Shown piece by piece: positions 17,772 to 24,562 of a stretch of 64,000 nt of DNA. Made by a program: the position numbers and the translations under genes. Within the stretch, counting starts at the first letter, position 1; each line of letters opens with the position of its first letter. The DNA comes from Geobacter sp. UBA698. Its GTDB lineage: Bacteria > Desulfobacterota > Desulfuromonadia > Geobacterales > Pseudopelobacteraceae. The notes beneath the pieces were generated by a model that saw only the letters and a program-made list of their open reading frames with translations, was not told the DNA's origin and did no database searches. The stretch is from positions 53,662 to 117,661 of the forward strand of contig DBMM01000003.1 in the NCBI GenBank assembly GCA_002298925.1, written 5' to 3'.

Positions 17772-18554
17772 TTATTTGCTCAGAAAGACCGGTTTGCGCT
17801 TTTCAGCAAAGGCGGTCAGACCTTCTTTGGCGTCATGGGTCTGCAGATTCTCCAGACCGTATCTGCGTTCCACCGCCAGGGCCTGTTCCAGGGGAAGTTC
17901 GATCCCTTCATTGACCGCGACCTTGATGTAGCCGAGCGCTTTGCCGGCTCCCGAGGCGAGCTTGGCGGCGAATTTCATTACTTCGTCCATGAAGGCCTCC
18001 GGTTCGATGACCCGGTCGATCAGGCCGATGGCCAGGGCCTCTTCCGGCCCCATGACTTTGCCCCACAGCAGGATATCCCTGGCCTTGGCCACTCCGATCA
18101 GGCGCGGCAGACGCTGGGTGCCGCCGGCACCGGGAACGATACCCAGACCGGCCTCGGGCAAGCCGATCAGCGCTTTTCCAGCAACCATGAAGCGGTAGTC
18201 GCAGGCCAGTGCCAGCTCGCAGCCGCCACCCAGGGCATGGCCGTTGATGGCTGCTATGACGACTTTCTTCATGCCGGCCAGGAGGTTGTTGGCGTCCTGC
18301 AGCAGTTTGGAAAACGCCTCGGACTCGGCCTGATTCATGGCGGCCATCTCTTTGATGTCAGCCCCGGCAATGAAGGCCTTTTCCTGGGCGCTGGTGATAA
18401 CCACCACTGTGATGTCGTCCATCTGCCCGGCTTCGCTGAAGGCCTGGAACAGCTCCTGTCCGAATCCGCTGCTGAGCGGATTGGTGGGAGGGCGGTTAAG
18501 GCTGATGGTCAGGATCCGCTCTTCGGTCTGCATTGTTATGAATTGATATGCCAT
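17772..18554 (-). CDS. Enoyl-CoA hydratase (crotonase family)
   Basis: A 260-residue crotonase. The oxyanion-hole segments AFIAGADIKEM (near 60) and GHALGGGCELALACD (near 105) are intact, and both catalytic glutamates of true hydratases are present (Glu113 and Glu134). It adds water to trans-2-enoyl-CoA. Start at 18554 (MAYQFI) has GGAG eight bases upstream; an in-frame ATG 16 codons earlier has none and would run into the palindromic repeat. Confidence 0.94.
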   Translation of the reverse strand: MAYQFITMQTEERILTISLNRPPTNPLSSGFGQELFQAFSEAGQMDDITVVVITSAQEKAFIAGADIKEMAAMNQAESEAFSKLLQDANNLLAGMKKVVIAAINGHALGGGCELALACDYRFMVAGKALIGLPEAGLGIVPGAGGTQRLPRLIGVAKARDILLWGKVMGPEEALAIGLIDRVIEPEAFMDEVMKFAAKLASGAGKALGYIKVAVNEGIELPLEQALAVERRYGLENLQTHDAKEGLTAFAEKRKPVFLSK

Positions 18555-18601
18555 TGGCGTTACTCCATTTTTAGTGGTTTTGATTGTTGTGCCAACGTCC
18601 A

Positions 18602-18674
18602 CCCCCCCTCAATCCCCCCTTATCAGGGGGGAAGCCGTTAAGCCTCCCCTGACAAGGGGAGGTTTGGAGGGGTT
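18602..18674. repeat. Second C/G-tract palindrome (intergenic repeat)
   Basis: An imperfect inverted repeat of about 73 bp, with arms containing CCCCTTATCAGGGG and CCCCTGACAAGGGG and outer CCCCCCTCAAT/GGTTTGGAGGGG. It has the same design as the element at 16790-16869 but differs in sequence. It sits between the thiolase-like gene and the enoyl-CoA hydratase. Confidence 0.78.
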
Positions 18675-18680
18675 TCGGGT

Positions 18681-19871
18681 TTAGCCGACCTTGATGACGA
18701 TCGAGGCGGCGGTGTCGCCGGCGGCGCAACCGGAAAAGAGCAGGTAGCCGCCCCCTTTCAGGGCCACTTCCTCAATGCCCTCGATCATCAGCCTGGCACC
18801 GGTGGGAGCCTGGGGGTGGCCGTAGATCAGGGAAGAACCGAAATTATTCATGCTGTTGACGTCCAGACCCAGGACCTTGGCCATGGCGATGTCGTTGGCA
18901 GCGAAGGGGTTATGGGTCTTGACAGCTTTCAGATCGCTTGCTTTGATGCCGGCATTGTTCAGAGCCATCTGGGCCGAGGGGGCCACGGCGGCGGCCATGT
19001 AAGCCTTCTTGGTGCGGGCGTAGCCAAAGGAGACCAGCTGGACTTCGATACCGGGATTGGCGCTCAGTTCCCTGGCTTTGGCGCGGGTGGTTACGGAGAT
19101 GCCGGCGTTGCCGTCGGCCGGAAAAGTCTGGGATCCGAAGGTGTGTGCGCCCTCAGGGAGAACTGGGCGCAGGCCGGCCAACCCTTCCGCCGTGGTGACG
19201 GTCACCCCTTCGTCGGCTTCCAGGGTGATGGTTTTCTTTTTGGAGAGCTGTACTTCCACCGGGAACATGTAGCGCTTCTGGAATTCCCGGTCATGAGCCA
19301 GGGCGTCCTGGTACTGCTCGTAACGCCGCAGGGTCAGGGCGTCGCACTCCTCACGGGTGATGCCGAGCTCTTTGCTGACATTCTCGGCGGTCTGGATCAT
19401 GGCCTGTCCGGCCCAGGGATCCTTGTTGACGTTGTCCATGAACCAGTCCTCGGCGATCGGTTTGCCGCCGGGACCATTGGGGTTCGGCCAGACAGCGTGG
19501 GGGCCGTTGGAGCAGCGGTCGGCCAGAAGGCACCAGCTGTTTTCAAACATTCCGGTTTCTATGCCCTGACCGGCCTGGTACAGGGAAAAGGCGGAGGTGG
19601 AGCAGGCCTGGGTGATCAGGACGCCGGGCGAACCTTCGGCACCCATCATGGCCGCTGCCCAGGGTCCGCTGTAGAACCAGGCTTGCTGATAGACGGTGCT
19701 GCCGACCAGGACGTATTCGATGGTTTTGGGGTCCCACTGCTTGCTCGCGAAAAAGCGCTTGGAGGTGGCGGCTCCCAGTACAATCGAGTTCTCATTGGCC
19801 AGGGTGCCCTGCCAGCGGGCAAAGGGGGTGCTGTAGTAGCCTCCGTACGGTATGAATGCTTTTGTTAACAT
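18681..19871 (-). CDS. Divergent thiolase-family protein (SCP2/acetyl-CoA acetyltransferase-like)
   Basis: A 396-residue thiolase-fold protein. The acyl-accepting Cys lies in QACSTSAFS (Cys90), and a C-terminal GHPQAPTGAR supplies the conserved His. The NEAF motif of classical thiolases is replaced by HNPFAAND, and the last catalytic loop reads SGCAAGDTAAS instead of C-IGGGQG. This places it nearer the SCP2-type or specialised thiolases than ordinary acetyl-CoA acetyltransferases. It probably cleaves a 3-oxoacyl-CoA made by the two genes downstream. The exact substrate cannot be read. It lies 61 bp after the ADP-forming synthetase. Confidence 0.82.
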   Translation of the reverse strand: MLTKAFIPYGGYYSTPFARWQGTLANENSIVLGAATSKRFFASKQWDPKTIEYVLVGSTVYQQAWFYSGPWAAAMMGAEGSPGVLITQACSTSAFSLYQAGQGIETGMFENSWCLLADRCSNGPHAVWPNPNGPGGKPIAEDWFMDNVNKDPWAGQAMIQTAENVSKELGITREECDALTLRRYEQYQDALAHDREFQKRYMFPVEVQLSKKKTITLEADEGVTVTTAEGLAGLRPVLPEGAHTFGSQTFPADGNAGISVTTRAKARELSANPGIEVQLVSFGYARTKKAYMAAAVAPSAQMALNNAGIKASDLKAVKTHNPFAANDIAMAKVLGLDVNSMNNFGSSLIYGHPQAPTGARLMIEGIEEVALKGGGYLLFSGCAAGDTAASIVIKVG

Positions 19872-19932
19872 GCAAGATCCTCCTGTTTTTTTATATATTT
19901 AGGTCTAGGTTGTCTGACGACCCACTTGAAAA

Positions 19933-22020
19933 TCAGATCCTGATCCTGCCATCCACTGCAAAGACTCCATCAGCAAAAGCCATGATCGGGTTCATGTCCA
20001 TTTCCTGGATCATCGGCAGGTCGGTCAGCAACTGGGATACGCGCTGGATGAGGTTGATGATCGCTTCCTTGTCGACTCCCGGTTCGCCCCGGACGCCATC
20101 CAGCAGAGCAGCGGTCTTGATGGAGGCCAGCATCTCGCCGGCTTCCAGATGGGTTACCGGTGCGATCTTGAAGACCACGTCTTTCAGTACCTCGACATAG
20201 ATCCCGCCCAGTCCGAACATGACCAGGTGTCCCAACTCCCGCTCGGCGGCGGCACCGATGATCAGTTCCCGCCCGCCGGGCAGGAATTTCTGGACGAAGA
20301 ATCTCAGTGTCCCGAATTTGCCGAGCCGTGCCTGCATGTCTTCAACCGTGCTTCTGACCGCTTCGGCGTCCCTGAGGTTGATGGCTACCCCTCCCATGTC
20401 GCTCTTGTGGTCGATCTCTTCGCAGTCAACCTTGACGACCACCGGGTAACCGATCCGGTCGGCGGCTCTGACAGCTTCGGCTGCGTTGGCCGTTACGGCC
20501 CAACCGGCCACCGGGATGCCGTAGGCTTCGAAGATCGTATAGACGTCGCTGGCTGAAAGGACGCTGCGCCCCTCCTGCCGGGCCTTCTCGATGATCGAGG
20601 CGGCCTTGGCGGTGTCGATGCCGGCAAACCGGGTAGGCTGGCCGATATCGCGCCGTTTGAGCTGGCCGAATTTGTGCAGGGCTCCCAAGGACTTGGCGGC
20701 ATCGCTGGGGTTGGCGTAAAAGGGAACGCCCCCTTCCTTGAGGATCCGCATGGTGATCTGGAAACGTTCCTGGCTGAGATCGGTCATGAAGTTGCAGACG
20801 ATCGGTTTCCTGGCCAGCTTGTTGACCTCCACGATCTGGCGGGCAACTTCGTGGGTGTCGGTAAAAGGAGCGGTGACGAAGTTGATGAAGATGCTGTCAA
20901 CGCCATCTTCTTCAATGAGCACATCCAGGGCGCCGCGAAACTGGGGACCACCGGCGGTGGCAACGACATCGATGGGGTTTTCCAGGGCCGCTTCCGGGAA
21001 CTGGGTTGTTTTGAGCGTTTCAATGGATTTTTCTGAAAGTTTGGGCACGTCCAGACCGCAGGCCACCAGGACGTCGGTGGCGATGACGGCCGGGCCGCCG
21101 GTGTTGGTGATGATCCCGACCCGGTTGCCGGTGGGAATCGGCTGGGAGGAGAAGGCCATGGCGGCCCGCACCATTTCACCTTCATCAGCGAAGGGAAGAA
21201 TGCCGATCTTTTCGAAGATTAGTTCAGTGGCGATATCCACGCCGGCCAGGGAACCGGTGTGGGATGAGGCGGCTTTGGCACCCTGTTCGGTGCGGCCGGC
21301 CTTCATGGCCAGTATCGGTTTTCGGGCAGCGATCTCCCGGGCCGTTTCCAGGAATTCCCTCGGGTTGGAGAAACCTTCGGTATAAAGGATGATCGCTCTG
21401 GTTTCGGCGTCGTCGCCGTAATAACGGACGATCTCCGGGATGGAGACGTCGCAGGCGTTGCCGTTGGAGGCGTACAGCCGCTGGCCGATGCCCAGGTCGG
21501 CCAGGGCCTGCATGATCAGTGCCCCCACCCCGCCGCTCAGGGCGACCACCGAGATATGGCCAGGCTCCGGGTAGGTGAAGGTGAAGTTGCAGTAGGCCTT
21601 CAGGGCCGGGTCGCTGTTGATGATCCCCTGGCAGTTGGGGCCAAACAGGCGGATGCCGTATTCCTTGGCAATGGCGAGAAACTCGGCCTGCAGCCGGGCC
21701 CCCTCCTCACCCATTTCACTGAAGCCGGCCGAGTTGATGATGACCGCCTTGATCCCCTTTTTGCCGCACTCCAGAATCGCCTGGGGTACCATCGGGGCCG
21801 GGATGATCACATGGGCCAGGTCAACCGGGCCTGGAATTTCGTCCAGGGTTTTATAGGCCTTGAGGCCGCACACTTCCGGCGCATTGGGGTTCAAGGGGTA
21901 GATCGGCCCGGTGTAGCCGTACTTCTGCAGGTTGCGTATGATCACGTTTCCGATGGACAGTTCCTTGACGGATGCCCCCACAATCGCAATGGCTCTGGGC
22001 TTGAATAGTGCGTCCAACAT
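19933..22020 (-). CDS. ADP-forming acyl-CoA synthetase (acetate-CoA ligase, ADP-forming)
   Basis: A 695-residue fused enzyme: CoA-binding domain (about 5-135), succinyl-CoA ligase-like domain with the phosphohistidine loop AASSHTGSLAG (near 255) and C-terminal ATP-grasp domain (about 470-695, with DRIGYPVVVKVDCEEIDHKS). It converts acyl-CoA, ADP and phosphate into acid, CoA and ATP, a substrate-level phosphorylation step. Start at 22020 has GAGGAGGGG upstream and lies one base from the stop of the dehydratase-like gene, so the two are coupled. It suits the end of an acyl-CoA catabolic route. Confidence 0.93.
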   Translation of the reverse strand: MLDALFKPRAIAIVGASVKELSIGNVIIRNLQKYGYTGPIYPLNPNAPEVCGLKAYKTLDEIPGPVDLAHVIIPAPMVPQAILECGKKGIKAVIINSAGFSEMGEEGARLQAEFLAIAKEYGIRLFGPNCQGIINSDPALKAYCNFTFTYPEPGHISVVALSGGVGALIMQALADLGIGQRLYASNGNACDVSIPEIVRYYGDDAETRAIILYTEGFSNPREFLETAREIAARKPILAMKAGRTEQGAKAASSHTGSLAGVDIATELIFEKIGILPFADEGEMVRAAMAFSSQPIPTGNRVGIITNTGGPAVIATDVLVACGLDVPKLSEKSIETLKTTQFPEAALENPIDVVATAGGPQFRGALDVLIEEDGVDSIFINFVTAPFTDTHEVARQIVEVNKLARKPIVCNFMTDLSQERFQITMRILKEGGVPFYANPSDAAKSLGALHKFGQLKRRDIGQPTRFAGIDTAKAASIIEKARQEGRSVLSASDVYTIFEAYGIPVAGWAVTANAAEAVRAADRIGYPVVVKVDCEEIDHKSDMGGVAINLRDAEAVRSTVEDMQARLGKFGTLRFFVQKFLPGGRELIIGAAAERELGHLVMFGLGGIYVEVLKDVVFKIAPVTHLEAGEMLASIKTAALLDGVRGEPGVDKEAIINLIQRVSQLLTDLPMIQEMDMNPIMAFADGVFAVDGRIRI

Positions 22021-22021
22021 G

Positions 22022-23269
22022 TTATTTCCCCTCCTCGAGTTGTTCAATAAAGGCTTCCACATTGGTTTTGGTCTGTTCGTCGGAGACGCAGCGCAGGTCG
22101 TTCAGGTCGCCGGAGATCACCAGGGCGGGAATACCGGTTTCAGCTTCCAATCGCTGGGGCATGCCGTAGCGGTTATTGGAGTTGCAGGGACAGGTCTTGG
22201 CATCGTGGTAGATGATCCCGTCTATGCGGAACTTGGCCAGCATCTCCTTGATGTACTTTTCCTTGTAGGCATCGGAGCGGACGATGAAGAGCTCCAGATA
22301 GGCCTTGGCCATGCTGCGGAAAGGGTCCTGGGCGTCGAAGGCCTGGAATATCCAGCTGCTGCAGTAGGTGGAGGCCAGCACGTTCGCCTTGAGACCGGCG
22401 AACAGATCCGAGTGCTGCCGCAGTCGCCCCCACACCGGCATGCCGTCCCAGTAGATACGCAGCGACTCATCTTCAACCGCCCCGACCCCCTCGGCGATGC
22501 GCTGCTTCAATTCGGCCAGCAGCACCTGATAATACTCGACCGCTTCCGGCGTCCCCCGCAGTACCACGGCCGGCCCCATGTGAATGGTGCCGTCAAAGAA
22601 GGTCAGGGGCGCGGGGGTCGCGGTGGCTGTTTCCAGAACCTCTTTCCACAACTCGGTACACTGCCGGGAGAGGGAAACCGTCTCCCGCAAGCGGTCCATG
22701 TCCAGCTTATGGCCGGAGATCAACTCCAGTGTCGGGACCAGCGCCTCGATCTGCCGGGTGACATCATCGATATGGGCAGAGCTGACTTCATTAATATTTT
22801 TAGGCGAGGTGATGCCGATTATGGGGACCGAAAATTCCCTGGCGTACCAGGCGAACCAGTCCTGTACGTCACGGCACTGGTTGGTGTTGTAGACCAGCAC
22901 ATCGGGCTTGGGGATCGATTCGATCCCCTTGTAGGCTTTGGAGAGCGGCGTGATCCCCTTGAGATAGGCGCCGATGTCGGCGGTCAGGTAGGAACAGATG
23001 TCCGGCGAGTAACCGATGGCGTTTGCCGCCGGGATCATGTCGGTGGACATGCGCGTGGCGCCCAGCATGGCAGCATGGTTTTCCGGGAAGTGTACCGCGA
23101 AGCCCATGGCCCTGAGCAGTTCCGCCGGACCGACACTGGTGCACCAGGCTACCTTTTTATTTCCGCTGGTGGCTGCCTCGTTCAGTCCGTAGAAATAAAC
23201 CGTCATGATCCGGTTCATCTGATCGGTGGCCTGGAGCTTTTTTCTGATGTTTTTTTGCTCTGTAGTCAT
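22022..23269 (-). CDS. Lone benzoyl-CoA reductase/2-hydroxyacyl-CoA dehydratase-family subunit (HgdB/BcrB/BadE type)
   Basis: A 415-residue D-component family protein. Conserved landmarks are WCTSVGPAELLRAMG (Cys43), SPDICSYLTADIGAYLKG (Cys92), NQCRDVQDWFAWYA (Cys132) and the C-terminal DAKTCPCNSNN (Cys360, Cys362) leading into PALVISGDLNDLRCVSDEQTKTNVEAF. Cys43, 92 and one distal Cys are the likely [4Fe-4S] ligands. Family members form heterodimers and are fired by an ATP-driven activator. The activator is here and overlaps by 4 bp (ATGA), but no second subunit lies beside it or anywhere in the window. It may be a homodimer, as in double-cubane cluster proteins, or have a distant partner. 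Dehydratase and reductase roles are both open. Confidence 0.9.
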   Translation of the reverse strand: MTTEQKNIRKKLQATDQMNRIMTVYFYGLNEAATSGNKKVAWCTSVGPAELLRAMGFAVHFPENHAAMLGATRMSTDMIPAANAIGYSPDICSYLTADIGAYLKGITPLSKAYKGIESIPKPDVLVYNTNQCRDVQDWFAWYAREFSVPIIGITSPKNINEVSSAHIDDVTRQIEALVPTLELISGHKLDMDRLRETVSLSRQCTELWKEVLETATATPAPLTFFDGTIHMGPAVVLRGTPEAVEYYQVLLAELKQRIAEGVGAVEDESLRIYWDGMPVWGRLRQHSDLFAGLKANVLASTYCSSWIFQAFDAQDPFRSMAKAYLELFIVRSDAYKEKYIKEMLAKFRIDGIIYHDAKTCPCNSNNRYGMPQRLEAETGIPALVISGDLNDLRCVSDEQTKTNVEAFIEQLEEGK

Positions 23270-24081
23270 GATTTCTCCCTGGCGGTAATTACTGTCTGCT
23301 GCCAACTTCCATCACGTGCGTACAGCGCCGCGCCGACGGCACCGGTCAGTTGCGGCAGGGGCGGCAGCATGATCGGCCGACCGATCATCTCCCCGGCCAT
23401 CTCGACGATATAGGGGTTGTGAGCCACCACCCCACCGGTCATGACGACCCGTTCGGTAATGGCATCCATCTCAAGCACCCTCTTGATGACCGAATAGAAC
23501 AGCCCCTTGACGATATCGGTCACCTTTTTGCCGTTGCGGATGCTCTCGAGTACCTCGGTGGCGGAGAAAACCGTGCAGTAACTGCCAATCTTGAGCATCT
23601 CTTCCGACTGACGGGCCAAGCCGTTCATCTCTTCCAGCGAGATGTCCAACCGGCTGGCCATCTCTTCGAGAAAGGCGCCGGTCCCGGCCGCACACTTGCG
23701 ATTCATTTTGAAGTTGCTGCGACGGCCGGCACTGTCGAGATTGATGATCTTGTTGTCCTGGCCACCGATATCGATGATGGTAATAGCCTCGGGAAAGTAG
23801 TGATAGCACCCCTTGGCCAGGCAGCCGATTTCGGTCTTGCTCGTTTCGGTGACAAAAGCGACATTGGCGCGACCGTAACCGGTGGAGACGGCGTTGACGA
23901 TGTCAGCGCGGGTGGCTCCGGCCATCTCCAGCGAGGCATCCAGACAGGCAGCGGCGGTCGCGGAAAAGTCGATCCCGGATTTCTTGACGGCATGACCGAT
24001 CAGCTGTCCGTCCTGATCAATGACGGCCACCTTGGTCCGGGATGCTCCCATATCGAGACCTACAAACAGCTGTTTAGGCAT
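23266..24081 (-). CDS. ATP-dependent activator of a 2-hydroxyacyl-CoA dehydratase/reductase (HgdC/BcrA-D type)
   Basis: A 271-residue ASKHA-fold ATPase. The phosphate loops GLDMGASRTK (residues 8-17) and DIGGQDNK (104-111) are present, and the two cysteines that hold the bridging [4Fe-4S] cluster at the dimer interface are Cys130 in KCAAGTGAF and Cys169 in YCTVFSATE. It uses ATP to lower the potential of an electron and pass it to the downstream enzyme. As one gene, not a pair, it resembles HgdC-type homodimeric activators rather than the BcrA/BcrD pair. It is the first gene of the long run and lies about 69 bases after the predicted sigma-54 start site. Confidence 0.94.
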   Translation of the reverse strand: MPKQLFVGLDMGASRTKVAVIDQDGQLIGHAVKKSGIDFSATAAACLDASLEMAGATRADIVNAVSTGYGRANVAFVTETSKTEIGCLAKGCYHYFPEAITIIDIGGQDNKIINLDSAGRRSNFKMNRKCAAGTGAFLEEMASRLDISLEEMNGLARQSEEMLKIGSYCTVFSATEVLESIRNGKKVTDIVKGLFYSVIKRVLEMDAITERVVMTGGVVAHNPYIVEMAGEMIGRPIMLPPLPQLTGAVGAALYARDGSWQQTVITAREKS

Positions 24082-24160
24082 GCCTTCATGCTCCCTTTGG
24101 AGTTTCGGGTGATTTTACTGTATCGCCAGTCAACCGGTTCGATTTAATATAATAATGTTT

Positions 24161-24176
24161 TGCATTATACATGCCA
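24161..24176 (-). promoter_or_regulatory. Sigma-54 (-24/-12) promoter of the 24-kb catabolic run
   Basis: On the minus strand TGGCATG-TATA-ATGCA matches TGGCACG-N4-TTGCA at all but two fixed positions. GG (24175-24174) and GC (24163-24162) are exactly 10 bp apart, as required. Transcription would begin near 24150, 69 bases before the activator ATG. No better promoter was seen in the gap. Confidence 0.72.
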
Positions 24177-24273
24177 CACAAAACCAGCAGTGTGATTATG
24201 ATACAACACACTGAATTTAATATATTATTTTAGTATACGCTATTTTACAGCAGTGCGTGATCTAATGGAAATC

Positions 24274-24287
24274 GACGATATTTAGTC
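24274..24287. promoter_or_regulatory. Putative activator site (third, variant copy)
   Basis: GACGATATTTAGTC differs at one base from the two sites at 24394-24426. Its centre is about 130 bp upstream of the predicted sigma-54 start, a normal place for an enhancer-binding protein. Confidence 0.45.
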
Positions 24288-24393
24288 GCTTGTTGCAACA
24301 CAGGGCTATGTGGCCTACCCAGACGGGATGACTAAAGATTGAAAGCCAATAAAAACAGATAATTACGGCTTCAACGAAGGAATTTGCCTGAAA

Positions 24394-24426
24394 GACGATA
24401 TTTCGTCGTGCAGACGAAATATCGTC
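24394..24426. promoter_or_regulatory. Perfect 14-bp inverted repeat, putative enhancer-binding site pair
   Basis: GACGATATTTCGTC and GACGAAATATCGTC are perfect reverse complements separated by GTGCA. Each half is itself a near-palindrome GACGA-N4-TCGTC. It lies 245-275 bp upstream of the predicted sigma-54 start. Read as RNA it would also be a hairpin, but no T-tract follows on either strand, so an operator or upstream activating sequence is preferred to a terminator. Confidence 0.55.
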
Positions 24427-24562
24427 ATAGTGGGGAGGGAGTATCGGATGGAATAACACGATCAATAGTACAGCGTCGAACAAACGCCTTAGCTCCCATG
24501 GCGATTGTGATGTCTGGCGCCTGTTCGTCTGTTAGAAGTAATAAATCGACTGGGCTCCCTTA

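Larger units (their letters stand above)
24082..24562 (-). promoter_or_regulatory. 481-bp regulatory gap between trpD and the catabolic run
   Basis: The gap holds no credible gene. It contains the sigma-54 promoter (24161-24176) and three palindromic sites at 24274-24287, 24394-24407 and 24413-24426. The segment around the promoter is strongly A/T-rich, unlike the flanking genes. A palindromic string around AACCGGTT lies at about 24131-24143, downstream of the predicted start site, where a repressor could bind. No T-rich intrinsic terminator for trpD was found. Confidence 0.6.

Noticed and set aside
22022..24081. Calling the activator/dehydratase-like pair a benzoyl-CoA reductase
   Set aside because: Class I reductases need BcrC, BcrB, BcrA and BcrD type subunits; only one of each pair is present.
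24394..24426. Reading the perfect inverted repeat as the trpD terminator
   Set aside because: No T-tract follows on either strand and a third copy of the same site lies nearby, which fits a binding site better.
24262..24483. 73-codon open frame on the minus strand upstream of the activator gene
   Set aside because: It runs through the palindromic sites, has no ribosome site and no family likeness.
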